Assembly (NCBI GenBank): GCA_016721465.1
Contig: JADKIA010000028.1
Location: 434,001-498,000, forward strand
Source of the DNA: Ideonella sp.
GTDB taxonomy: Bacteria > Pseudomonadota > Gammaproteobacteria > Burkholderiales > Burkholderiaceae_C
Direction: 5' to 3'
Length of the DNA: 64,000 nucleotides
Shown here: positions 44,073 through 52,343 of the stretch, in pieces
Position numbering within the stretch: position 1 is the stretch's first letter
Layout: each line of letters starts with the position of its first letter
The notes under the pieces: generated by a model
Seen by the model: the letters and a program-made list of their open reading frames with translations, nothing else
Told to the model about the DNA's origin: nothing
Database searches by the model: none
Position numbers and translations under genes: made by a program

Positions 44073-44471
44073 TCACGCCTGACGATCGCGCAAGACCTCG
44101 TACTCGTAGGTCGTGATCTCAAACGGGTTGCCGTCCGGATCCGCGAAATAGAGCGACAACGAGACTTCGTGGTTCTCGAGCTTGGGGTGTTCAGGGAGCT
44201 TCGAGCTGAGGTGGGCACGCCAAGCGAGAAATTCCTGCGCCGATACCCGCAGTGCGATGGTTGATCGACACGGCTGGTGTGGCCGCTCGAATAGCGCCAA
44301 GTGCACCTGTCGCCCTGCGTCTTGCAAGGTCAGCGGCCCACCATCACGGGCCCAGAAAGCCAATTCAGGTATTCGCGAGAAGCCGAGCACGTCGGCATAC
44401 CATCGCTCGGACGCTTGCCGGTTGCCGACGAAGATATGCAGATGGTCGATGGCTTCGATGCGAGGCGCCAT
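44073..44471 (-). CDS. VOC/glyoxalase-fold protein
   Basis: 132 residues from the ATG at 44471 with a strong GAAGGAG site. Single vicinal-oxygen-chelate domain: IDHLHIFVGNRQASERWYAD at the N-terminus and SLSLYFADPDGNPFEITTYE at the C-terminus, with His and Glu metal ligands. Enzyme, resistance protein and dioxygenase are all possible. Last gene of the ArsR operon, carried between the two IS copies. Confidence 0.85.
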   Translation of the reverse strand: MAPRIEAIDHLHIFVGNRQASERWYADVLGFSRIPELAFWARDGGPLTLQDAGRQVHLALFERPHQPCRSTIALRVSAQEFLAWRAHLSSKLPEHPKLENHEVSLSLYFADPDGNPFEITTYEYEVLRDRQA

Positions 44472-44475
44472 GTCT

Positions 44476-45027
44476 TCACTCCTTCTCGAAACGTTGGCCA
44501 AACCACATGCGCCGAATCACGGCGTCCCTGCGGACGAACTGATGCACGAGCGCAGCACCCACGTGCAGGGCGAGCAGTGCCACCAAGGCAAGGCCGAGCA
44601 CGGCATGCATCGTCCTGGCGGTGAAACGACTGAAGTCTGCGGGGAGCGGGGCTCCCGATCGGGCGAAGACTATATCCGGCAGCCCGGCAGCGATCGCGAT
44701 CGCGAAACCCGATGCGACCATGCCCAGTACGATCACATAGAGCCCGACGTGAACGGCGCCTGCCAGTCGCACCTGCGCAGCGCCAGCCGACGTGGTGGCC
44801 TGCGGTTTTGACGTGAAGATCCGCACGACCAGGCGCAGGAGCGTCAATGCACCGATCGCCATGCCGATTGCCATGTGCGGGCGAAGGAGATCCACTTTGG
44901 AGGGATCGGCATTCGTGGTTGGTCCCAGGACGAAGAATCCGTAGCACAGCGATCCCACGATCACGAGCGCAAGCGCCCAATGCAGCAGCACCAGCAGTGG
45001 GTGGTAGCTGTGGACCGTCTTGTTCAC
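44476..45027 (-). CDS. Cytochrome b561
   Basis: 183 residues, four transmembrane helices: PLLVLLHWALALVIVGSLCY, MAIGMAIGALTLLRLVVRI, HVGLYVIVLGMVASGFAIA and RTMHAVLGLALVALLALHVG, with haem-ligand histidines in helices 1, 2, 3 and 4. Transfers electrons from quinol or superoxide in the inner membrane. GTG start overlapping the SRPBCC stop (GTGA). Confidence 0.87.
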   Translation of the reverse strand: MNKTVHSYHPLLVLLHWALALVIVGSLCYGFFVLGPTTNADPSKVDLLRPHMAIGMAIGALTLLRLVVRIFTSKPQATTSAGAAQVRLAGAVHVGLYVIVLGMVASGFAIAIAAGLPDIVFARSGAPLPADFSRFTARTMHAVLGLALVALLALHVGAALVHQFVRRDAVIRRMWFGQRFEKE

Positions 45028-45461
45028 AAGACACCCACCAAGTCTTGCAGCTTGCCAAAATACTTCTGCCAGCCGTACTCGGCGCCACGACGATTGTTCT
45101 CGTCTTTGCCGAGAAAGCCCGACTGCTCCATCCGCAACAGCGTGCCCGTGGCCGACGGGCTGAGTGTCCACTCGACCACGGTCTTCAGACCCCCCGCAGC
45201 CTCAGCCCCCGATGAGCACCAGGCATAGACCAAGCGACGATGAGGGGCGACCTCCAGTACCTCGCATTCAAGAACGCCATTCCAATGCGGCATCGGGTCG
45301 GTGCGAAGCTGAAACTTGTGGCCGACCACCGGCACGAAGTCATTGGTCATGAGCCAGTCGTCGATGAGCGCCGACTCGGTGAGTGCGCGCCATACCTTTG
45401 ACGGCGCGTGCGGCATGTCACGCTCGACCACGACGCTGCGCGACTCCTCTGGAGTGCTCAT
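45024..45461 (-). CDS. SRPBCC/AHSA1-like lipid-binding-fold protein
   Basis: 145 residues: VERDMPHAPSKVWRALTESA, the WNGVLECEVLEVAPHRRLVY strand pair, and the closing helix YGWQKYFGKLQDL. This fold is commonly encoded next to ArsR regulators in a coupled pair, as here (ATGA overlap with the ArsR gene). Ligand unknown. Confidence 0.87.
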   Translation of the reverse strand: MSTPEESRSVVVERDMPHAPSKVWRALTESALIDDWLMTNDFVPVVGHKFQLRTDPMPHWNGVLECEVLEVAPHRRLVYAWCSSGAEAAGGLKTVVEWTLSPSATGTLLRMEQSGFLGKDENNRRGAEYGWQKYFGKLQDLVGVL

Positions 45462-45787
45462 TGGTCCATCCTCTTCAAGAGCGACTCCAGGCGATCAAAG
45501 CGACCCTCCCAGAATCGGGTGTGGAACTGCAGCCAGGTCACGAGCGGTGTCAGTGCCTTTGGCCGAGCGCCATAGTGAACCTCTCGGCCGTCGCGTCGCT
45601 CGGTGACGAGGCCCGCGCGCTTGAGCACGCCAAGATGCTTGGACACCGCCGGCTGCGAAACGCCCGATTGTTCGGTCAGCACCCGCACGTTGAGTTCACC
45701 CTCATTGCACAAGCGCTCGAAGAGCGTGCGCCTCGTCGGGTCGGCAAGAGACTTCAGCAGCAGGTCCGGGTCGGCGCGAACTGGCAT
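45458..45787 (-). CDS. ArsR-family repressor
   Basis: 109 residues with a winged HTH: LLKSLADPTRRTLFERLCNE, LTEQSGVSQPAVSKHLGVLK and GLVTERRDGREVHYGARP. No metal-binding CxC motif in the recognition helix, so probably not an arsenic sensor but a member of the SRPBCC-linked group. It likely represses the five-gene operon through the inverted repeat at 46258-46273. Confidence 0.9.
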   Translation of the reverse strand: MPVRADPDLLLKSLADPTRRTLFERLCNEGELNVRVLTEQSGVSQPAVSKHLGVLKRAGLVTERRDGREVHYGARPKALTPLVTWLQFHTRFWEGRFDRLESLLKRMDQ

Positions 45788-45792
45788 GGCGA

Positions 45793-46230
45793 TCAGCTGA
45801 ACTTGGCTTCGATGCCTGCAAGAAACGCGTCGACGAGGCGCCGCGTCACAGCGACGCGCAGCGAGATCTTCTCGCCCGGAGCGATTCCCGACACCGCCCT
45901 GGCCGGGTCGTACTTGATCGTCTTGTCGGCCATCAAAACAGCGTCCGCCGTCTGAAGGGATGCGCAGAGCATGCGCACTTCATTGAGCGCGTTCCCATCC
46001 TTGCCCTCTTGTCCGCGCGTGCGATGCACGAAGGCGTGATCAAGGGCTTGGATGAGGTTTGCGCAGAAGGCGGCTTCCACGGCTGCCAGTGCGTCGCCAT
46101 AGGCCTTCTTGCCAGCTTCCGAACCAGCCCGGCCGGACGCGGCAAGCGCTTCAAAGGAATCGAGTTGCGCCGCTACGTCTCGCTTGCGCTCCTTGAGGTA
46201 GGTCGCTGGGTACTTATTGGTTGCGAGCAT
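45793..46230 (-). CDS. Conserved protein of unknown function
   Basis: 145 residues from the ATG at 46230 with a GGAG site. Predicted mostly helical, with a recognisable but unnamed pattern: LIQALDHAFVHRTRGQEGKD, GNALNEVRMLCASL and a C-terminal ISLRVAVTRRLVDAFLAGIE. I do not know its function. It is the promoter-proximal gene of the ArsR operon. Confidence 0.7.
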   Translation of the reverse strand: MLATNKYPATYLKERKRDVAAQLDSFEALAASGRAGSEAGKKAYGDALAAVEAAFCANLIQALDHAFVHRTRGQEGKDGNALNEVRMLCASLQTADAVLMADKTIKYDPARAVSGIAPGEKISLRVAVTRRLVDAFLAGIEAKFS

Positions 46231-46257
46231 TGGTTTCTCCGTTAGGAGGACCAAAGC

Positions 46258-46273
46258 ATAACCAGTTGGTTAT
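46258..46273. promoter_or_regulatory. Inverted repeat, probable ArsR operator
   Basis: ATAACCAGTTGGTTAT: perfect 7-bp arms around GT, 28 bp upstream of the first gene of the leftward operon. AT-rich in a GC-rich region and typical in shape and location for an ArsR-type operator. Confidence 0.6.
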
Positions 46274-46350
46274 TGTAATGTCAAGCAAGCGTGCCCGCCG
46301 TGGTGGCGCCAAACTTCCCTGATCGCGGTGTTGCCTGCAACAGCCGCTTT

Positions 46351-46380
46351 GGGTCGCTATGCAAAGCTTTCCAGCGGCCC
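46351..46380. repeat. Hairpin beside element B, shared with element A
   Basis: Positions 46351-46372 are identical to 6411-6432 in the same orientation. With the following AGCGGCCC they form an imperfect hairpin (GGGTCGCT pairing with AGCGGCCC) ending at the left arm of element B. Confidence 0.7.
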
Positions 46381-46719
46381 CTATGCATAGATGCCAACTA
46401 TGCGTAGTTTGCGATCCGATCAGCATGCCTCACGAGGAGAGATGGGCGCGACATCGAGATCGCTGCTATACATAGTTTTCATTCGCGCACGGCAAGCGCA
46501 CGCAGTCGCGCTGCTGTGTGTGATGGGCCTACTGGTTCCGGCAGCGTTGCCCACCACCTCGTGAAGACAGCGGGCGGCGTTGACACGAAAGAATGCGAGC
46601 CATCTCAAGGCCTGCTGCGGCGTGCACGCCGGTGGCCCCAAACTATGCTTAGCTCTTGGCTCGGGGTGGCGAGATAGTCAGGCCTCGAACTACGCATAGT
46701 TGGCATCTATGCATAGGGG
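46378..46719. mobile_element. Inverted-repeat element B (342 bp, MITE-like)
   Basis: Perfect 32-bp inverted repeats at 46378-46409 and 46688-46719. Each arm holds two palindromes, CTATGCATAG and AACTATGCGTAGTT, five bases apart. Internal copies lie at 46471 (CATAGTTTTC) and 46641 (AACTATGCTTAG), at offsets 93 and 263, against 92 and 261 in element A. No protein-coding gene is convincing inside. Confidence 0.75.
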
Positions 46720-47010
46720 TCGGGACTACCCGGTGACGAGGGGCTGCTTCCCGGCGGCCCACCTCCAACGGCCGGTCTGCGGCGGCGAACCCGGCAGGGC
46801 GGCGGTCATGTGCCGACCCTCAGCAGTTGTTCGCGGCGCCGATCGGATTGCCTGTAACCGGTCTCTCGGGGACCGGGCGGTTAGGGCCGATGGACTAAAC
46901 CGCTATTCGCGGTAGGCGCTTCGTGGCCAGTGTGGTGTTTCGTCATTGCGCTGGTTCTGCGAAGTTGTTGATCGAGGCAATCCGCCTCGTTCATCAACGG
47001 AGCTGCAACC

Positions 47011-47885
47011 ATGGACACGACCACCCGCACAGGCACGCCGCTGCGTCAGCGCATGACCGAAGACATGCGCATGCGCAAGCTGGAAGACAAGACCCAGCAG
47101 GCTTACATTCGCGCCGTTCGCAAGTTGACCGTCTACCTCGAGCGCGCGCCCGATACGGCGACGGTCGAAGACCTGCGCAACTTCCAGCTGCATCTGGTTG
47201 ACTCGGGCACGTCGCCGATCACCTGAACGCCACGCTGTCCGGGCTGAGGTTCTTCTTCGACATCACGCTGGGCCGTGTCGAGTTGATGGCCCGGATGCAG
47301 CCGGTGAAGCTGCCGCGCACGGTGCCCGTGGTTCTGAGCACGCAGGAGGCCACTCAGTTGATTGCCGCGGCGCGCAACGTCAAGCACCAGGCAGCGCTGT
47401 CGGTGGCTTACGGCGCCGGCCTGCGCGCCAACGAGGTCTGCCGGCTGAAGATCGGCGACGTCGACAGCCAGCGCATGGCGTTACGTGTCGAACAGGGCAA
47501 GGGTGCCAAGGACCGCTACGCGATGCTCAGCCCCGTGGTGCTGCAGCGCCTGCGCGCGTGGTGGCGCGTGGGCCATGCCCAGGGCAGGATGCTGCCCGGC
47601 GGTTGGCTGTTTCCGGGCATGGATCCGATGGACCCGCTGACCCCGCGCCAGCTCAACCGCGCCGTGCACGACGCCGCGTCGGCCGCTGGTATCGCCAAGC
47701 GTGTGACGACGCACACGCTGCGCCACTCCTTTGCCACACATCTGCTGGAGCGCAAGGTTGACATCCGTGTGATCCAGGTCTTGCTGGGCCACAAGAAGCT
47801 GGAGACCACATCGATTTACGTCCACGTGGCCACCGACTTGTTGCGCGAGGTGCTCGGCCCGCTGGAGCCTTTACCGCCGTCCTGA
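47011..47885 (+). pseudogene. Tyrosine recombinase of IS copy 2, frameshifted
   Basis: Identical to the copy 1 integrase except that CCC at 41605-41607 is CC at 47222-47223. This creates an immediate TGA (47224-47226) after 71 residues. A restart at the ATG at 47283 or 47286 could make only the catalytic domain. Confidence 0.9.
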
Positions 47886-47895
47886 GGTTGCCACC

Positions 47896-49106
47896 ATGGG
47901 GCGGCCCGCCCTGGAGGTCGCCGACATCTTCCGTGAGCATGGCCCAGCGTGGCGCGAGGCGCAGCGCGGCCATCTGAGCCTGGCTCAACTGAAGGTGATG
48001 TCGGCCATCACCCAGTGCCGCACGGCGGCCCTGGGCGGGCATGTCTTGCGCTGCGAGGGCTGCGGCACCGATCAGGTGGCCTGCACAACTCATGCCGCAA
48101 CAGGCACTGCCCGAAGTGCCAGAGCACGGCGGCCAGGCGCTGGCTCGATGCCCGGCAGGCGGATCTGTTGCCGGTCGAGTACTACCACGTGGTCTTCACG
48201 TTGCCCGCGCCTATTGCTGACCTGGCGTATCAGAACAAGGCCGTGGTCTATGGCCTCTTGTTCGACGTGGCCGCCGAGGTGCTGCAGACCATCGCCGCTG
48301 ATCCCAAGCACCTGGGCGCGCGCATCGGTGCCACGCTGGTGCTGCACACCTGGGGCTCGGCGCTGACGCACCACCCGCATGTGCACGCCGTCGTGCCCGG
48401 CGGCGGGCTCTCGCCTGACGGCAAGCAATGGGTAGCGTGCCGGCCGGGGTTCTTCCTGTCGGTGCGCGTGCTGTCGCGGCTGTTCCGCCGACGCTTCCTC
48501 GAAGAGCTGCAGCAGGCACATCAAGCCGCCAAGCTGAAGTTCTTTGGCGAGCACGCCACGCTGGCCGATGCGAAGGCGTTCAACGACTGGGTGGCACCGC
48601 AACGTAAATGCGAGTGGGTGGTGTACGCCAAGCGGCCGTTCGCCGGGCCCGAAGCGGTGCTGGCCTACCTGTCGCGCTACACGCATCGGGTGGCGATCTC
48701 CAACAGTCGTCTGCTCGCGATGGACGAGCGCGCAGTGAGCTTCCGCTGGAAGGACTATCGCGTCAAGGATGGGGCCGCAACTGGTGCATCCGGCCAGACC
48801 CGACACAAGACCATGACACTGGCGCCTGAGGAGTTCATGCGCCGCTTCCTGCTGCATGTGCTGCCGGGCGGCTTCCATCGCATCCGCCATTGCGGGCTGC
48901 TGGCCAACGGCAGCCGCAAGGCCAGCCTGGGGCTGGCGCGCGAGTTGTTGAGCGCGCCCAAGCCACAGCCGGCCGCCAACACCGACGGGGCCGCTGGCAT
49001 CAAGCCACCGGCCTTCGTCTGTCGCCACTGCGGTCGCGCGCTGCTCATCGTGCAGACCTTTACCCGCGGCCAATTGATCCGCGCACCACCACAGCCAGGG
49101 CAATGA
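47896..49106 (+). pseudogene. IS91-family transposase of IS copy 2, frameshifted
   Basis: Matches the copy 1 transposase until a GC insertion at 48083-48084, inside the zinc-finger region after DQVA; the original frame then ends at 48366 while the correct frame continues to 49106 with the HUH and Tyr motifs intact. Full-length protein would need a -2 or +1 shift. Confidence 0.9.
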
Positions 49107-49468
49107 ACGCTGCATTCGACACGCACACGTTTGCCGACACGGCTCAACGCAGCCACCGGCCAGGTGGTGTTGCGCCGCTGGCCGCCGACACGGCAATCCA
49201 CGGGCCCGCAACCTTGCAACGCACGTCCCTGTACGTCCACGTACGACGCCGCGATCGTCAACGGCACCGAGCCGCAACGACAGCCCACCCCGAGCATCGC
49301 GGCATTCACCGCCGTCGGCACGCGCAATCGCCATAGAACGCGCGGTTGATCGCCACTGCGGCATGCCCCGCGGTTTCCTCCCCCGAGGCTTGTCCGACAC
49401 CTGCCCTCAGTTCGGTGTCGCCCGCAGCATTGCGGCTTGCGCGGGCAGGTGTCCGACAACCCTAAACA

Positions 49469-49697
49469 TTGGCGGGTGCTCGACTCGCGCCGATGAATGA
49501 CCGCAGCCTGTGTGAAGCGGTCTTTCGAGGCCTGGCATTCGGGCGCGCGCCAGGCGTGCCGGGCGACTCAGTACGGGTCGCGATAGGGGCATGACAAAGC
49601 CATTCGCTTCGATCCCATGCAGAGGCACCCGGAGCAGTTTCAGCTGGCACCGCCCAGGCGTTTCGATAGGGTCCGGCTGAGAGCCTGAAACCGGGGA
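49469..49697. other. Non-coding stretch after IS copy 2
   Basis: No gene recognised. Near its end, GCCTG and CAGGC arms (about 49682-49704) bracket the 3' end of the leftward transporter gene and could form a weak terminator stem. Confidence 0.35.
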
Positions 49698-50990
49698 TCA
49701 CAGGCGGTATCTCTTCAGCACCAACGCGCCGGCGAATACGAAGGCCGCCGGTATGAGCGAGAACGCCAGCCCGGCGCCCACCAAGGCAGAAGCGGGCTGC
49801 AGGGCAGCGCCACTGATCGAAGGCACAAAACCCGACAAGCTCAGCACGGCGGCGGTGACGAGCGGCCCCAGGGCCAGGCCGGCCTTTTCGCCGATGATGA
49901 AGAGGCCCGTGAAACTGCCTTCGCGCCGCAAACCGCTGTGCAGCGCGTCGCGCTCGATGACGTCGGTGAGCATCGAAAAGGGCAGCAACTGCGTGCCGGC
50001 AAAGCCCATCCCCGCCAGGGCGCACAGCGCATAAAACAGTGGCGGTGGCGAGGCGCGGTCGATCACGGCCATCAGGGCCAGTGCCGCGCCGAACACCAGC
50101 GCTGCGGCGATGGCGCAGCCGGGCTTGCCGAAGCGGCGGGCCGCCGCCACCCACAGTGGCATCGCCGCAATCGCGGCCAGCAACAGGCAGCCGAACACCA
50201 GACCCACCGTGTCAGGTTTTCCGCCCAGCACGTGAACGCAGAAGTAGGGCGCGGCCGCGGCCATCGCGCCATTGCCAACCAGCACAAGCACATAGGCCAG
50301 CAACAGCACGAAGTAGGGCCGGTTGGCCAGCGCCAGGCGCAGCTGCTCGCGGGCGGGCACGGCGTGGGCACTGGCCGGGCGCATCGGGAAGCGGCGTGCG
50401 CTGAACGCTGTGGTCAGCATCGCCAGTGCGATCAGCACGGCCAGCGCCGCACCCATGGTGCGGTAACCCTCGCGGCCGCCGCCGGCGGCCTGCACCATCA
50501 TCGGCCCGGCCACGGCACCGGCGATGGTGCCCAGCAGCACGAAGCCCATGCGCCAGGACATGATCACCGTGCGCTCATGCGGGTCGTCGCTCATCTCGGC
50601 CGGCATGGCCGCGTAGGGCACGGCGAAGAGGGCATAGGCGCTCATGCCGAAGAAGAAGATGACGCCCACCCACAGCGCGCGCGCCTGCGCCGAGGCCAGG
50701 TCGGGCACGCTGAACAGGGCAAAGAAGGCCAGCGCCGAGAGTGTGCCGCCCACCAGCAGGTAGGGCTGGCGCCGGCCCCAGCGGCTGTGCGTGCGGTCAG
50801 AGGCGATGCCGACCAAGGGGTCAAAGACGACATCCCAGAACTTCGGGATGAACAGCACCACGCCGGCCGTGGCCGCCGCAATGCCCAGCGTGTCGGTCAT
50901 GAAAAAGAGCAGCAGAACGCCGGTGACCGATGAGAACAGCCCCGTTCCCACCGACCCCGCGGCGTACAGCAGCAGCGGCCCGCGCTTCAG
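49698..50990 (-). CDS. GPH/MelB-type cation-coupled MFS transporter
   Basis: About 430 residues, 12 transmembrane segments. Family marks: WDVVFDPLVGIASDRTHSRWGRR split across helix 2-3 (Asp ligands) and YAAMPAEMSDDPHERT. The first residues LKRGPLLLYAAGSVGTGLF begin at a CTG at 50990 that overlaps the stop of the aminotransferase gene (CTGA). No ATG, GTG or TTG lies in frame between there and 51191, so a CTG start, or a start far inside the upstream gene, is implied. Substrate probably a glycoside or organic acid. Confidence 0.83.
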   Translation of the reverse strand: MKRGPLLLYAAGSVGTGLFSSVTGVLLLFFMTDTLGIAAATAGVVLFIPKFWDVVFDPLVGIASDRTHSRWGRRQPYLLVGGTLSALAFFALFSVPDLASAQARALWVGVIFFFGMSAYALFAVPYAAMPAEMSDDPHERTVIMSWRMGFVLLGTIAGAVAGPMMVQAAGGGREGYRTMGAALAVLIALAMLTTAFSARRFPMRPASAHAVPAREQLRLALANRPYFVLLLAYVLVLVGNGAMAAAAPYFCVHVLGGKPDTVGLVFGCLLLAAIAAMPLWVAAARRFGKPGCAIAAALVFGAALALMAVIDRASPPPLFYALCALAGMGFAGTQLLPFSMLTDVIERDALHSGLRREGSFTGLFIIGEKAGLALGPLVTAAVLSLSGFVPSISGAALQPASALVGAGLAFSLIPAAFVFAGALVLKRYRL

Positions 50991-52333
50991 CGTCGTGCCT
51001 CTGTGGGCAGCGTGGCCAGCGCGGCGTCCAGCCCGGCCGCCAGCTTGTCGACGATCTCGCCGACCTGCGCGTCGTCGATGATGAAGGGCGGCGCCAGCAG
51101 GATGTGGTCGCCGTTCATGCCGTCTGCTGTGCCGCCCATCGGGTAGCAGATCAGTCCGCGGTCCATGGCCTCGCGCTGCACGCTGCCCCACAGCATCAAC
51201 TGCGGGTCGAAGGTGGCCTTGGTCTCGCGGTTGCGCACCAGTTCCAGGCCCAGCAGCAGGCCGCGGCCGCGGATGTCGCCGACATGCGGGTGGTTGGCGA
51301 ATCGCTCGGCCAGGGCCGTGCGCAGCCGCTGGCCCATGGTCTGTACGCGTTCGAGCAGGTGACGCTCGCGGATGGCCGTGATGACGGCCAGGGCCGCAGC
51401 ACAGGGCGTGGCGCTGGCGTTGTAGGTGTGCCCGTGTATGAAGTAGCCGCGCTTGTCGGCAATGGTGTCGAAGACACGGCCCGAGACGACGATGGCCGAG
51501 ATGGGCTGGTAGCCCGCGCCCAGGCCCTTGGCCAGCGTGACGATGTCGGGCGTGACGCCGTCCTGCTCGATGGACAGGTAGGTGCCCGTGCGACCGGCGC
51601 CGGTGAGAATTTCGTCTGCGATGAACAGAATGCCGTAGCGGTCGAGCACGGCCCTTACGGCCTTGAAGTAGCCGGGCAACGCGGGCACGGCGCCATTCGT
51701 GGCACCGACCACGGGCTCGGCAATGAAAGCAGCCACCGTGTGCGGCCCGACACGCTGGATGGTGGCCTCGAGCTCCTGCGCCAGGCGCGCCACATAGGCT
51801 GAGTCGGTCTCGCCGGCTTGCTGGTCACGGTAGGCGTAGCAGGGCGATACGAAGTCGGCTGGCATCAGCACGTCTTCAAACAGCATGCGCCGAACCACGT
51901 TGCCTGACACGGCCAGCCCGCCCATCGCGCAGCCGTGGTAGCTCTGGCGGCGGGCGATGAAACGGCGGCGCGCGCTCTGGCCGTTGTCCAGGTGAAACTG
52001 CAGCGCCATCTTCAGCGCGCCGTCCATTGATTCGCTGCCGCCGGAGCCGAAGAAGACCCAGTCGAGCCCCTGGGGCGTCATCTCCACCAGTGCGTCAGCC
52101 AGGCGTTCCGATGCCTCGGTGGTGAAGTAGGCGTTGTAGACGTAGGCCAGCTCACGGGCCTGTTTCGCAATGGCATCGGCCACGCCGGTGTCGCTGTAGC
52201 CCAGGCTGGAAACACCGGCGCCACTGGCGGCGTCGAGGTAGCGCTTGCCGCTGCTGTCCACGATGTAGGGGCCCTCACCGCGCACGGCCACGGGGTAGGG
52301 CTTGCGCATGTAGCGCTGGAAGACGTGGCTCAT
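50987..52333 (-). CDS. Class III aminotransferase (omega-transaminase-like)
   Basis: 448 residues. Fold type I: FFGSGGSESMDGALKMALQF, RRQSYHGCAMGGLAVSG, GILFIADEILTGAGRTGTYL (PLP Asp) and VTLAKGLGAGYQPISAIVVS (Schiff-base Lys). It exchanges amino and keto groups, often of omega- or beta-amino acids and amines. Coupled to the transporter after it; ten bases after the ligase stop. Confidence 0.9.
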   Translation of the reverse strand: MSHVFQRYMRKPYPVAVRGEGPYIVDSSGKRYLDAASGAGVSSLGYSDTGVADAIAKQARELAYVYNAYFTTEASERLADALVEMTPQGLDWVFFGSGGSESMDGALKMALQFHLDNGQSARRRFIARRQSYHGCAMGGLAVSGNVVRRMLFEDVLMPADFVSPCYAYRDQQAGETDSAYVARLAQELEATIQRVGPHTVAAFIAEPVVGATNGAVPALPGYFKAVRAVLDRYGILFIADEILTGAGRTGTYLSIEQDGVTPDIVTLAKGLGAGYQPISAIVVSGRVFDTIADKRGYFIHGHTYNASATPCAAALAVITAIRERHLLERVQTMGQRLRTALAERFANHPHVGDIRGRGLLLGLELVRNRETKATFDPQLMLWGSVQREAMDRGLICYPMGGTADGMNGDHILLAPPFIIDDAQVGEIVDKLAAGLDAALATLPTEARR

Positions 52334-52343
52334 GTTGCGGCCT

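Larger units (their letters stand above)
46891..49468 (+). mobile_element. IS91-like element, copy 2 (both genes frameshifted)
   Basis: 2578 bp, direct repeat of 41274-43850. It differs by a one-base deletion in the integrase, a two-base insertion in the transposase and a nearby base change (Lys to Arg). The near identity implies recent duplication; the damage implies that it now depends on copy 1 if it moves at all. The stretch 46720-46890 before it holds no gene. Confidence 0.9.

Noticed and set aside
48090..49400. A 436-codon minus-strand frame in IS copy 2 (also 42472-43782 in copy 1)
   Set aside because: Antisense shadow of the transposase; its presence in both copies only reflects the duplication.
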